From Arthonia radiata (lineage: Eukaryota; Ascomycota; Arthoniomycetes; Arthoniales; Arthoniaceae): DNA of 64,000 bases. The notes below the pieces were generated by a model. That model saw only the letters and a list, made by a program, of their open reading frames with translations, was not told the origin of the DNA and made no database searches. Position numbers and translations under genes: made by a program. How positions within the stretch are numbered: the first letter of the stretch is position 1; every line of letters begins with the position of its first letter. Positions 10,627 to 21,374 of this stretch are shown here, piece by piece. The DNA is taken from positions 744,001-808,000 of the forward strand of contig PSQN01000017.1 in NCBI GenBank assembly GCA_002989075.1, given 5' to 3'.

Positions 10627-12108
10627 TCAGTCCCAAAGCTTCAGATTCCCCGCCGTATCCCCCGTCACAACCTTACTCGTCTCCCTCGGATGCCACCCTA
10701 AACTCACCACCGCGCCCTCCTTGCTCGCCTGCACCTTATGCCACATCTTGCACGTCTTCCAATCAAAGAACACCGCGTACCCCGCCGAATCCCCCGTCGC
10801 CACCATACTCCCGTCGGGACTGCACGCCACGTCGATCGCGTACCCCGCTGTGTTGTGCCCCTTGAACCCTTTCTTCCTATTCTGCCGCACCTTCTCTGTG
10901 CCGTAGACGAGGATCTGGTTGTCCGCGGACTGGTAGGCGACGTACTTACCACTGGGGTGCGCGGACGCACGGGTGAGACTGAAGAGGTCAGGCTCCTGCA
11001 CGAGTTTTATGGGGACCCCGATGCCGACTTCCCATTGTCTGAGGGACTTGTCGTCGGAGGTGGAGATGAACCGGCGGTCCTCGTCGCAGAACGTGAGCGT
11101 GTTGACGTTCGAGAGGTGGTAGTCGTACACCTGCACCGGCTCCGTCTGGGTCTTCTTGGCATTATCCACCCGCGTGTCAAACTGCACGATCTTGTTATTC
11201 GACAGACCCGCCAGGAACTCATTAGGCTGTGCAGGGTTGAAGCGCACGACGTGCGGTGTCGCGCCCGCGGAGAAGCGCGCGGTACATGCGCCGGTCTCGG
11301 TGTCCCAGAGCTTTATGCTGCGGTCGAAGGAGGCGGAGAGGAACTGCGTGCCGTCGGGCGCGAAATCAATGTCGTTGGCGGATTTGGAATGCCCGGTGTA
11401 GGAGCGTAGGAGCGCGCGCTGGTGGTACATGTCCCAGAGGAGGACTTTGCCGTCTGCGCCGGCGCTGAGGAGGAGATGGCCTGAGTTGGGGAAGAAGCGC
11501 GTTTGGGTGACGGAGCGCGTGTGGGCCTTGTTGCCTTGGGACGCGTGCTTGAATGTGTGGATCTGTTTTTTTGGGTGGTAGTTCTTCATTTCTGTGTAGG
11601 GCGAGAGCTCGCCAGTGAGGTTTATGTTGAGATCTTGCGGCACGTGCATGTATGTCCGGCCTTGATAGTCGAACTCTTCGGTGCCGTGGAACTCGGTCGT
11701 CTCCTTGTCGAGTGTGCTCTCGCCGTAGAGGGTTCCAGCTTTCGACGGCTTCGCAAGCGAGTGGTTCTGTATGGCGTCTTCCTCGTATTCACTGATCTCC
11801 TCCACCTCCTCCACGTCTTCGGCGTCCACGTCATCTTCTGCGGGGTTCACGTCCGGCCGCACTTCTTGGTAGCGAGCCCATGGCCCTTTGTAGGCGCCGG
11901 GGCCGTAGACAATGCTACTGTCGCCGCCGCCCTCTCGCTTGCGCTTTTTGGCTGGGGGACCATCTTGGCGGCGCTCGTATTGGAGGTGTTGCGTGCGGAA
12001 AGTGCTGTCGCTGATGACTGTCTCTTCTGCGAAGCCGGTTGGCACGCGCCCGCCTGGGGTCTTCGTTTGTACTGCGGTGGATGTCTTGTCAATGCGTGCG
12101 AGTGACAT
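10627..12108 (-). CDS. prp17: Pre-mRNA-processing factor 17 (Prp17/Cdc40)
   Basis: A WD-repeat spliceosome component acting at the second catalytic step, in the nucleus. A single uninterrupted exon gives 493 residues. The N-terminal part has a basic nuclear-localisation-like patch (KKRKREGGG, about residues 54-62), the Prp17-typical VYGPGAYKGPWARY and an acidic stretch. From about residue 190 seven WD40 repeats follow, with recognisable blades such as SAGADGKVLLWDM, SASFDRSIKLWDTETG, STSDDKSLRQWEVGIGVPIK, ATGDSAGYAVFFDWKT and TGDTAGNLKLWD at the very end. The ISTSDDKSLRQWE-GIPVPIK-type block is characteristic of Prp17 rather than other WD proteins. The ATG at 12108 yields the usual short N-terminus. 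Lack of introns contrasts with most neighbours. Confidence 0.97.
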   Translation of the reverse strand: MSLARIDKTSTAVQTKTPGGRVPTGFAEETVISDSTFRTQHLQYERRQDGPPAKKRKREGGGDSSIVYGPGAYKGPWARYQEVRPDVNPAEDDVDAEDVEEVEEISEYEEDAIQNHSLAKPSKAGTLYGESTLDKETTEFHGTEEFDYQGRTYMHVPQDLNINLTGELSPYTEMKNYHPKKQIHTFKHASQGNKAHTRSVTQTRFFPNSGHLLLSAGADGKVLLWDMYHQRALLRSYTGHSKSANDIDFAPDGTQFLSASFDRSIKLWDTETGACTARFSAGATPHVVRFNPAQPNEFLAGLSNNKIVQFDTRVDNAKKTQTEPVQVYDYHLSNVNTLTFCDEDRRFISTSDDKSLRQWEVGIGVPIKLVQEPDLFSLTRASAHPSGKYVAYQSADNQILVYGTEKVRQNRKKGFKGHNTAGYAIDVACSPDGSMVATGDSAGYAVFFDWKTCKMWHKVQASKEGAVVSLGWHPRETSKVVTGDTAGNLKLWD

Positions 12109-12446
12109 GATTGCGAATAGTCTTGGCCAGAAGACAGCGCGAGCTGAGGTGTATTGAAGAAGCTGTGCTAGGAAGTAGAAAGTGACGCAATCACATGCAA
12201 AGGAACTTATACGAAAGATTCAATTCTCATCCATGGCGGTATTCGCGCAAGACCGATGCCATGATACTTCTATCAGGTGACGCTCTTAGTGTCGGTCAAA
12301 AAAACATGGCATGCGCGTGTCTGGGACGAGTACAGTGTACTAGCAAACGCAGCTATGCGTACCCAACGAGCCTCACTCCATTGCAGACACCAGCAAATTA
12401 GCTTGAACTAAGACTTTGTAACACTGCGCCAACCACAGCACATTAC
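12109..12446. other. Promoter of prp17 and 3' flank of the CorA-like gene
   Basis: 338 bp between prp17 (start at 12108, minus) and the stop of the next minus-strand gene. No open frame of coding quality and no repeat seen. Confidence 0.45.
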
Positions 12447-13923
12447 TCAGACCTCCGAAACACTCCCCTTCCTCCTCACAGCCGGCGCCACGAACCTCAG
12501 CACAAACCAGACCACAAACGTAACAAGCGTCAACAAGCACCCGGACACGACCATAAACCCAAAGGAGCTCCGGTCCATATGAAGGCGATCCTCCCTTCCC
12601 GCCTCTGGATAGTGGAAGAAGCCCGTCGCAAATACCTGTGCCACCAGTCCAAACGGCAGGTAGATCATGCCCAAGTATGCGATGGTCTTCATGGACAGAT
12701 TGTCCCGGCGTGTGTTCATCGCCATGACTGCGTTGCTTGTTGTGTCGAGCTGTATATGAGGTCAGTGCATGACCATGAGTGTAGGTAGTGGTCAGAATGG
12801 ATCCAACTTACGACCGAAATCTGATGTAACGCCCTATCCCGCCAATAATTCATGCCCTCCCTCTCCCCTTCCATAACACTTAGGTGCATCTTCAACCGCT
12901 CCCTTATCCCATCATACTTCCACTTCACCCCAATGCCACCACAATCTTCACCATTGTCCCCACCACCATCCTCATCACCGCCAAACAACAAACTCCTCCA
13001 CTCTCCCTCCATCTCCACCACCTCCCCCGCCAACTTCGCAAGACGCTGCCCCATCACGGCATTGCTCCGCGCTTGCTGCGCCACATCATGCAGCTTATCG
13101 ACCTCCGCCGCCAGATTCGCTTTGCTCCAATCGATCTTCTGCCCGCGCTGGGAATCCATAAGATTGCCCCGGCCAGAGCGCTTCTCGGTCGCCATGATGG
13201 CTTCGATGGTGGCGGTGCGGATGCGGTGGAGGACTATGAGGTTGGAGGTGAGGTAGGCGTGGAGGTGGGTGAATGGGTTGCTGGGATATGATGGACGAGC
13301 GGTGGGTGCAGTGATGGAACGGTGGGAGGGTGGATTGGAAGAATTTTGGTGGAGAAGCTCGCGGAAGGTGTTGATGTATATTTGTGGCTCGCTTGCCGCG
13401 ATGATGACAAGTGTGCGGTCTGCTTTGGGCTCGTGGCGGAGGTAGAGTGCTGATTCCATCTTTGCTAGGTGTGGTGTGCGGATGAAGATGTCTGTGTATC
13501 ATGTAAGCATACATAGCCCTTCTCGTAGGTAGCGTGTAGGAAGTGATCGACCACATAGTGGCTGCTTTTCGACGTTGACATACGATACGCAGTAACCACA
13601 CCCTTCTGATCCCTACTCACGCTCGTCGAAGAGCATCCGCGGTCGTTCGCCAGAAACTCACAAAAGCGCGGATGCATGTCTATTTCCGCGAGCAGCCAGG
13701 TCCACGTGGCGGTATCGATGGATAGTTGTGAGGTATTGAGCCAGGTGCGGTCTGGACAGGGGACTTCATGGTAGCGGACCTGCCACTTGAGGAAGTTGCA
13801 GCAGTTAGTCGTAGATGAAAGTATAGCGGCACGAACGGCATACAAAATCGCTGTGCTTGGCTTTGCGTTTCTGAAATTGTCCTGTAAGATTTCAACATCC
13901 ACCGGTCGTAAAGGATGACCCAT
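12447..13923 (-). CDS. CorA-like membrane protein
   Basis: Belongs to the large fungal group distantly related to CorA magnesium and ZntB zinc transporters. Proposed exons on the minus strand are 13923-13584, 13491-12812 and 12749-12447, in phase, giving 440 residues. The N-terminal cytosolic part has alpha/beta character (MESALYLRHEPKADRTLV, then SEPQIYINTFRELL). A long helical stalk follows (DWSKANLAAEVDKLHDVAQQ) and then two C-terminal helices at about residues 362-385 and 403-428, preceded by RRDNLSMKTIAYLG, the usual entry to the first pore helix. The CorA signature GMN between the helices is absent, as is common in these fungal relatives, so ion transport is not assured. The first intron (92 nt, ending near 13492) is my best fit; an alternative GTGAGT donor lies slightly upstream. 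The start could be further upstream if another exon exists. Confidence 0.78.
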
Positions 13924-15041
13924 GCGGGTCGGATGCGTACCATAAAAGCAGCGCGGTGCCAGTCCGACTTGAAGCCTTCCGATGTACGCTCGGCTCGTTC
14001 ACATTAGGAATACGCTCTGCGATGTATACAGCTTCACTCACATTTCACTCCTTGAGCCTTCTGCATGTAGTGGATCTGGAAAGATTCCGGGGTTAATTGA
14101 GTCTGCCAATCCGCTTTATATTGGGTGTGGGACAAAGGCGTGCAGTCTCTGTCATGATATCGCGAAGTCTCGAGCCATCGCCTGAGCTCCATGATACAGT
14201 ACGCTATGAGCTGCTCAGGCTAGAAAAAAGGAAGGAGACAAAACGGAAGGCAATGTTGCTAGTTTGAGAGGCCAAACACGCATGCACGTATCCTTCGGTC
14301 TTATACCAACTGCTTCTAACGACTTCCGCATAAAGATGAGGGAAAGTGAAGGATATTGGGTTTCACTCGACAGGAGATAAATAGCGACCTATCGGACGCG
14401 TATCGATAGACGAGGCAACAACTTTGGCGTCACTGCGAACAAGGCTGGCTGCCGAGATCGCTTGCAGTGCTTTGCCTGACTCGGGGTCAGCGTCTGGTCA
14501 AGATGATAATCCAGAATGCGGAACGGCTAGACTTAGACTGGGCCTGTGGCTAGCACAATCGTGCAGTTGCCAGCGATGCATTTGACCTCAAAGAAGGTTG
14601 TGTGAGATCGAGCCTGGTGCAGCTCTAGCTCCCCGCATAGATTTCAGACTGGCGTATGGTACACTTCCAGGAAATGATCGAACTTTTCTTGCTGCTCCAA
14701 CGATGTCAGCGATCAATCGAGGACCCGGCTATAACTTCCCACTCAAGGGTTTGTAGTCATAAAATAATGGGCAAGGTCCTGACATCCGGGCAGAACCTCG
14801 TGGAGAATGAAGCTTCATTGCAATAAGGCCAACGTGTGTGGAGCGATCCTACGCTCTTCTCTGTACATCAACTTCTTCTCCTGTGTGGCCGTGGAGCCGC
14901 CTTTTGAGTGGTACTCCTATGCTCCACGCTCTTTGTCCTGCAATGAGACGTCTTTCGCGCAATGCGCAGATGCCGGCCGATCCGATTTCTTCCCTGCGCG
15001 CCGTTTAGAGGCGATGAGGAGGGGCTTGAAGATGGGCTGAT
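13924..15041. other. Intergenic stretch
   Basis: About 1.1 kb between the start of the CorA-like gene and the stop of erv14. From about 14,190 to 14,800 there is not even a 60-codon frame. I see no tRNA-like cloverleaf, repeat or transposon remnant. Confidence 0.45.
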
Positions 15042-15780
15042 CTAGTCTTGCTCGCGGATGAGGGCAACGATCATGCTGGGAGGCGTGTCAGTATCCGTGA
15101 CCTCTTGAGAAGCCAAAAAGAGCGACGTACCTGTAAAGATAGAAGAAGAACATGATCAAGTGGAACCCGAGCTTGATGAATGATTCCTGCTCCATGTCAG
15201 TCAATCGTTCTCTCGTTTGCGGTTCCGCGCTCGCGCTGGAGCCTGTGTCGCGTGCCAAATCACATACCTTCTTGTGAACATTCAACTTCCTGAAGATCTC
15301 TGTCGCGTCGAGCAAATGTTGGTTCTCGTAGATTCTACGCGGCATATTAGCTCCCGTGGTGTATATGTGATCGCCTCTTGAATTGTGCGCACTTCTTCCC
15401 GTTCCATGTAGCCATGGGCAGATTCAGCACCAAAGCCATCCAGTAGCCGTTGATAAGGAAGAGGAATGTCAAGAAGCCGTGGATGGCCGCTTCGGGTACG
15501 ATATAGGTGTTGAGGCGATTGCAGAGGTCTATCGGGTTGATGTAGTCACTGGACAGATGTGGTCAGCCAGTGCGATTGAAGGATTGGCACAAGGGAGAAC
15601 GCGTCGCAAGTGGGCTGCTCGTGGTCGCATGTGCGCGCTAGATTCTGGTTCTGGTGTTGTGGATAGAGAGCGAGCATACCATTCCAGGTCGCTGTACATG
15701 ATCGTGAAGAAAACTTGGAGGAAGAGGTTGACCGCGTTCAGCAGCACCGATAGCAGGTATAACCATGCTTCGCCCGTCAT
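15042..15780 (-). CDS. erv14: ER vesicle cargo receptor Erv14 (cornichon family)
   Basis: A cargo adaptor that loads transmembrane proteins into COPII vesicles leaving the endoplasmic reticulum. Five exons on the minus strand (15780-15680, 15548-15393, 15334-15268, 15186-15131, 15075-15042) join in phase to 137 residues, the family's normal length. Recognisable blocks in order: [19 protein letters not shown] in the first helix, [20 protein letters not shown] (the cornichon signature spanning the first junction), [20 protein letters not shown] in the second helix, [14 protein letters not shown], and [20 protein letters not shown] in the last helix. The junctions are fixed by the protein itself: ELECDY, GKKIYENQ, HKKESFIKL and LYSMIVA all read across introns of 51-131 nt. 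Four introns in 414 coding bases is dense for this region. Confidence 0.97.
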
Positions 15781-16286
15781 CGTGAATGGACGCGCCGCTT
15801 GAGGAGGATCTTGCTATTTGGTCGTGTGCGCACTCTGCTGCGATGTATGGGAGCGTTGTTTGAAGACTGAAAAGGGCGTCCAGGCAGCTCGCGAGCCGCT
15901 CGAGATAGGCAAAAGCTTTCTGCAGCTATGAGTGTATGGATATTTCTACTGGGCTTGCACGTCAAACTAAGGCTCTTGGGTCTGGTTCACTCTCTAGAGA
16001 GGTCGAGGCGAAGGTTTGAGGAATAGGTCAGATCAAGGGTCAAGTTGAGAGGAAGAGTGTGGCTGGTCGACTGCGTTGGTGTGGGTGACGCCATGGGTCA
16101 CACTTGCCCCGAGCTTGACATGTGCAATTAGCGACTTCAAGATTCACTCTTTGACTGGTGTACTTTGAATTTTGTGACCTATCATTCCGTATGTCGTTAT
16201 ACATGTACACTATCTCTCATCCCTCCGCTAAAAATGGACGCGAGAGTCTATATCAGCGTGACTATACAAAAGTCCTATGTCCTGTT
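15781..16286. other. Promoter region of erv14
   Basis: 506 bp between the start of erv14 and the stop of the next minus-strand gene. It presumably holds the erv14 promoter and the 3' region of its neighbour. No supported gene or RNA seen. Confidence 0.45.
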
Positions 16287-18646
16287 TCAACGCGTCCTAA
16301 TCTCCTCAGGAGATGGACGCGCGTGGTACTCCTCGATCCTGACCTTTGGTACCCTATGATGGCTTGAGTCCACGTTATCCTCGATGAATGGCTTGCTCTC
16401 CTGCGCCGTCGCATATTCATCCTGCTGCGTAAGCACGGTAGTGGTTGGGATAACAGCGTCGTTCTCGAGATCGGCTCGCTGCCAGCCGGCAAACATCGCA
16501 CCCTTCTCTGTCACTGGCACGGTACTACCCCTGCTGCGCCACGGACCGACTCCTCGCGCCTCAAGTGCCATGCGATGGAGCTGCAGCTTGTCGTCCAGGG
16601 CCCAGTCACGGCAGCGTTGAAGCCCTTTGCCAGACCGCTGCTGGACCAATGTCGTGAGTGGCTCGATCGTAAAGCCCAGCAGAATGACAAGAGTGCCCAA
16701 GCAGAGAATGATGCCCAGACCTAGCAGCGAGAACGACACCGTACCCTGGGTGCTGCCGAAGCGTTAGTGATGTCTTGGCCGACCGAGCATGAGGTAAGCC
16801 TACTTGAGCGTGATCTGATTGTCACACATCCGCCGCCCAACCGTATTGTTCTCAACTATTGGAATGAGATGATCAGTAGAAGATCGCGACGCATATGCTT
16901 GGACGCCCGACTGCATACGCGCCAGCCCAGAGGCGAACCAGCCTTCGACTTCGATCTCCCACTGATTGCTAGGAAGCGGATATTGATCGGTGCCGCTGAC
17001 GGAAGCCTGTGCACGAAGTGCATTGGCTCCTCGGTCTTGAATTGCCTGAACCACTGACGAGTACATGCTTGCGGAACTAAGACGTAATGCAGTAGAGCCC
17101 TGCGCGTCGGTGATGCCAGTGCCAAAGACTTGCCTCCCGGCATAGTATCCACTTGTCAGATCTGTACACTTTCCATTGTTAGGATTGCAGTATTGGTACT
17201 GCTCAGCACATGCAAGGCTGTTGACGCCGTAATCAGCTTGCCAAAATCCAGTCTGCTCACCGCCTTCAAAGGTGGTTGGCCTGAAGTGATGCGCGGAGAA
17301 GAATGGATCGTCGCATGGTTCCAGAAAACCCATAGAGTTTATAGACATAGCCACGAGTGCGACGTCTGCGTCTGATCTGTTCAATGCAGGAACTGGGTTC
17401 CATGCTCCCCTTGTTGGCTGTCCCCCGTTAGACAACGCGGTCTCAAGCGTCTGTATTGACCGTCAGTCAGGGATTTGATCTCGTTTCAATCGTCCGCATT
17501 GGCCCAGTGACTTACATATTCAACATCGTCAAGAGGGCGATGCGAGTTGTAATAGTAAGTGTAGTTCGTGTTGGGTGTTGAGCCCATATTAACAATGACT
17601 ATCGTATCACCTGGTACGCCACCGTAGGGGCTATCGTCATTTGTCACGTTGTATAGCTCAGCATACGCGCGAGTGCCAATGGTTGAGCAGGTCGTGACTT
17701 TCCGGTATTGTAGACGCCATTGCTTAGGCACGTTAATGCCAAAGTGAGTGTGAGAGTCCAGCAGGCCGGTGTCCATCTGATATGGTGTACCGCTCTTCGC
17801 ATTGCACTCCAATGGCTCAAAGGGGCATCCAACGTGCTTTGTTGTGAAAGGTAGAAATGGTGCGGCATAAAGGTCGCAAGTGACGGTAGAGGCTGTGACA
17901 TCTGCAAGGGTGCCTGTTGTTAGAAAGGCGGCTGCAAGGAACGGCTCGGGATAGACTTACTGCCGGGATAGCAGGAGTGGGCATACTGCGCAGCGGTTGT
18001 TGCATCTTGAAGTTGGTCGAGTCGCCACTGATTGGTAGATGCATAGTCGGTCGCAGCTTCACTGAAGAAGCCACAATTGTTACTTCGAATGACGCGGGCG
18101 TTTCCTGGAGCCTTGACGATGGCCGAAGCAGCAAGTATCGATAGTACAGCGAAAGCGAGGGCATAGACCACGGCCAAGAGAACCCAAGGCAACGTCCGTT
18201 CAAGTGACTTTGCTGCATACCTGCGCCACGCCCAGAGTTGATACACAAATGATTTGGCGGCGGCCCATGGGGAGGAGGTGTTTCTCAATACGACTTGGAG
18301 CTGGTGATGCAGCCCTGCGAATCATCATCAGCGATTCTGGAGCGACTCAGTCTCAGCATTCAAACGTGGACACACCATCAGAACTTTTATTCCATGTCAG
18401 TTTAAGCAGATAAAAGTTGGCTGATAATACTCACTGGGCATTCCTCGAACGACACTGAGGAATGGTGAAGCTGATGATCTGCCATAGTTGAACACCGATG
18501 ACAGTCACGAAGATACCTAGAAACGATGAGAGCACTTGACCATTAGCTGACGAGAGTGTAACTTGAGATCCGAAGATGGCTCCCTTCTGCCAGTTGATCC
18601 AAGGCCCCAAACGTATCGCGAGAATGTTGGTGTTGGTGGACGCCAT
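16287..18646 (-). CDS. Multi-pass membrane protein with large Cys-containing ectodomain
   Basis: A conserved fungal membrane protein of unknown function; I recognise the type but no named domain. Six exons on the minus strand (18646-18435, 18383-18376, 18314-17961, 17901-17516, 17450-16804, 16752-16287) give 690 residues with all phases closed. Helices: about 38-60 (SFLGIFVTVIGVQLW), a second in exon 3 (PWVLLAVVYALAFAVLS) and a third in exon 6 (FSLLGLGIILCLGTLVILLG). Between the second and third lies an ectodomain of about 400 residues with many Cys (CGFFSEA, TVTCDLYAAPF, GCPFEPLECNA, CAEQYQYCNPNNGKC) and N-glycosylation sequons (NVT, NYT, NRS, NNT), typical of an extracellular domain with disulfides. 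The C-terminal tail of about 120 residues is hydrophilic and cytoplasmic. Exon 2 is an 8-nt microexon listed separately. Confidence 0.85.
18376..18383 (-). other. Putative 8-nt microexon
   Basis: Without it, exon 1 (ending in phase 2 at a GTGAGT donor) and exon 3 (needing one preceding base) do not join in frame. The 8 bases TTCTGATG are flanked by AAAAG on the acceptor side and GTGTGT on the donor side. They leave introns of 51 and 61 nt, the normal size here, and yield the reading NAHSDGLHHQLQVVLRN. This restores the frame exactly. An alternative is a GTTCGA donor within exon 1, which is a poor match. Confidence 0.7.
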
Positions 18647-19643
18647 GAATGTCAGGAGCGTGGACGCGCACTACGGGGCAAGGCCCAAAAGCTTCTGAGA
18701 TGAAGCAACGGAGAGCCAGAAAGAGACTATTTGGTCAGCTGCGGTGAAGTGCAGTCCTGCCAGTTTTCGGACTGCACATAGCACACAGCTTGCAGAGCTG
18801 CATGATGGCTTGCTTGGCGTGTATGTGCTCTACGCATCTCGCGCGCAAAGCAAGGCTGAGCTGAATGATAAGTCCGAAATGGTTCTGTTCGTGGACCTAT
18901 CGTCGAGCTCGATTGCCCATCCCAGTCGAGACATCACCAATCACAGTCAATATGATGAACTTTTAGAAAGATCTGCCCCCATCCATCAGGCTAGATTCGC
19001 GATGTCACGTACCATGCACGCAGATTTGGAAGGTGTTGCTGTAGGTACCACGAAAGGCCGGGAGGCTTGCGACAGCTTCAGCAGACATCAGAGCGATATG
19101 GGTAGACCGAAAGGCTTATTATGTCTAGCAGGCAACCGATCTCGGCCGCTTTTGGTAGTGATCTAGATGATAAGCGAGCCGAGAAGAGGCTTGCAGAGCC
19201 TCGCAGGAGAGCGATTGTTCGAGAGCGGCCGTTAAGCCTGCCCTGCAGACAAAGAGACAGCACCCATCCCATTGCTGAGTGCTAATGAGCAAGATATCGT
19301 GGGGAGATCGTGCAATGTACCCTATCGTTGCTCAATAAGGCGGTCGGCGAGATGAAGAAATTGTGAATAATATGCACCCTCGAAGGACAGGAACCTAAGC
19401 TCACACCTAAGTATGCGCTAGACTGAAATGATCGCTAGAAACACGTGACAAGGCGTTTATTTCAACAACTACGACAGGCTGATCTAATGTTCATTCCGTG
19501 TCTCCTCGTCAACAGCATCATCGGATGCAAGACTTGCAACTGATTACTATTAAGCTCGCTGCGCCTCCCGAATCTGCATGGGATGTGACAGTGTGAGGAT
19601 CTTTTTGCTGCTTGCCTGAAAATAGCTGCTCGCTGTATACGCA
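18647..19643. other. Intergenic stretch
   Basis: About 1 kb upstream of the membrane-protein gene and downstream of the Zn2Cys6 regulator. A 140-codon plus frame (18744-19166) shows no family resemblance. No RNA gene or repeat seen. Confidence 0.4.
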
Positions 19644-21374
19644 TCATAACTCTGATGTACACGAGCGAGCGCGGCTGCTTGATTCGCTTACGTCTGTAGC
19701 GAACCCGGCCAATGTCGCCCGCTCATCGTCGTCCAAAGACTTGATGATCGCAGCCTTGACGACTTCAGCGTCCCAAAGCGCCTCCCGTCTTGGAGCTCTG
19801 TCGACCAGCCGCAACGCTCGAAGTCTAATGTCTCTGTTAGGGGCCTGACGACCGATGAAGAAGAGCAGTGGCAGTACGCCCATATCCATGACAAAGACAG
19901 GAGGTCGTCGGTCTCGCCTCCCTTGCCGAGCCGCATGCTGCTCGATCTGAAGATTCAGACAGCGCTGTGCAAGGTTCAATGCTTCCTCAAACTCGGGTGC
20001 GAGAGCTTCCAGTGAAGCCTGCGAGGTTAGGACAGCAGTCCACAAGCGCACCGATATGAGCTTGCGCCACAGCTGGAGTAGAACAATCTCAGAAGATTCG
20101 GCCGGTACGCTTGCATCGCCCTGAGCTTCGGCTTCGCTTCTTCGAAGAAGTTTGTTAAGCGCAAACGACCAACGCTGCAGCTGCGTATCGATGAATAAGC
20201 AGCGCGGCACTCCATCATCTGGTCCCGGCGTTCTTCCTTCACCAAGAAGTCGCAGGCAGTAGAATAGAACCAGGCGGGCGGTACCGAGCAACGTGAACAG
20301 CGTCGCGCGCGCCTCGTCCAGGGTGCGAAATTCTAGAGGACATTCCGGCATCTCGGATGGGAGAGTTTCAGTGATTTTCGGATACGGCAGCCCTTTCTGG
20401 TCTTCTGCGGAGCCGATCAGATTGGTCATCTTGACGAAAGAGTAAGCTACAGTGTTCATTTCAGGCAGTTGCGACTGTAGTAGGTGCCTTGGCCCTTGCT
20501 GTGGTGTAGACTCGTCTGTGCCGGAGGCATCATGGGACGAGGAATCACTGTGCACTTCAGTGCTCTTTGATGGATCATCGATCTCTTTTGAACCCGGCGT
20601 CAGCCCTTGGATGATCCTGTTACCGCTCTGAATATGAGCGATGGCAGCGCTGCTCTGACCTCGCATCGACTCGAAGGCAGTGAAGACAATGCAAGCCACA
20701 AGCACGACAATCTTTGAGCCAGGATTGCCGCCTAGGTGGCGCTGTACTTCCTTCAGCGCTCTGCCGTAGTGCTTCATTGCGTAGGTCTGAGTAGGAGACA
20801 GGTCCTGTGTGTTGGTCAAGTCGCTCAACGGTCTGCGATGAATCTCGATCTCTTCATGAAGCGCCGAGATCGCAAGGACTGCATGGGCGATTGCTGGCTC
20901 AGTCACGCATAGCTGTGGGATGAGCACCTTCCATGTCCTCATCGGCGTGTGGCCCGGGATGGTCGGGATCGCTGATGTATGGAATATGTCAAAGAAACGG
21001 ACATCTTCAGCATCGTGGTTGATGGTAGGAACATCCGTGGGCTTGATCCGTAGAGGTGAAGCAGATTTCTCAAATCCTCTGCGCACTTCGACTCCCGTGT
21101 CGGTGCTGTCCGAATCTGGCTCAGGATAACCCTCACACTTTCTACCGGTTGTTTTGCAACGGTTGCAGAGAGGTCGTGTCTCATCACATTTGACCTTGCG
21201 CACGCGGCACGTTGTACAGCCAGTCTTGGTTCTGCGGTGCTTTGGCTTGCGAAGTGGTAATAAAACCCTTGCCCGAAAGCCAGGAGCGCCACCAGGCTCA
21301 GATAATGAAGTTGGCGGTGGATTGATAGCTGGAGCAAGCGGACGCGAGGACATTGAACTCAATGTACGAACCAC
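19644..21374 (-). CDS. Zn(II)2Cys6 transcription factor
   Basis: A fungal-type binuclear zinc cluster regulator, nuclear. A single exon of 576 residues. The DNA-binding domain has all six Cys (residues 53, 56, 63, 70, 73, 80; spacing CX2C-X6-C-X6-CX2C-X6-C) within KTGCTTCRVRKVKC and CNRCKTTGRKCEGY, preceded by a basic segment (RKPKHRRTK). The middle region from about residue 110 (VRFFDIFHTSAIPTIPG, MRTWKVLIPQL, AIAHAVLAISALHE) is the helical regulatory region typical of the sterol-uptake-control/Upc2-like branch. The last 200 residues are helical without a recognised domain. A second ATG seven codons in (21353) is an equally plausible start. It is divergent from the RTA1-like exporter, so regulation of that neighbour is possible but only inferred. 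Confidence 0.95.
   Translation of the reverse strand: MVRTLSSMSSRPLAPAINPPPTSLSEPGGAPGFRARVLLPLRKPKHRRTKTGCTTCRVRKVKCDETRPLCNRCKTTGRKCEGYPEPDSDSTDTGVEVRRGFEKSASPLRIKPTDVPTINHDAEDVRFFDIFHTSAIPTIPGHTPMRTWKVLIPQLCVTEPAIAHAVLAISALHEEIEIHRRPLSDLTNTQDLSPTQTYAMKHYGRALKEVQRHLGGNPGSKIVVLVACIVFTAFESMRGQSSAAIAHIQSGNRIIQGLTPGSKEIDDPSKSTEVHSDSSSHDASGTDESTPQQGPRHLLQSQLPEMNTVAYSFVKMTNLIGSAEDQKGLPYPKITETLPSEMPECPLEFRTLDEARATLFTLLGTARLVLFYCLRLLGEGRTPGPDDGVPRCLFIDTQLQRWSFALNKLLRRSEAEAQGDASVPAESSEIVLLQLWRKLISVRLWTAVLTSQASLEALAPEFEEALNLAQRCLNLQIEQHAARQGRRDRRPPVFVMDMGVLPLLFFIGRQAPNRDIRLRALRLVDRAPRREALWDAEVVKAAIIKSLDDDERATLAGFATDVSESSSRARSCTSEL

Noticed and set aside
20939-21337. 132-codon minus frame over the Zn2Cys6 regulator
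   Set aside because: It is a different frame of the same strand as the regulator, whose zinc cluster fixes the true frame.
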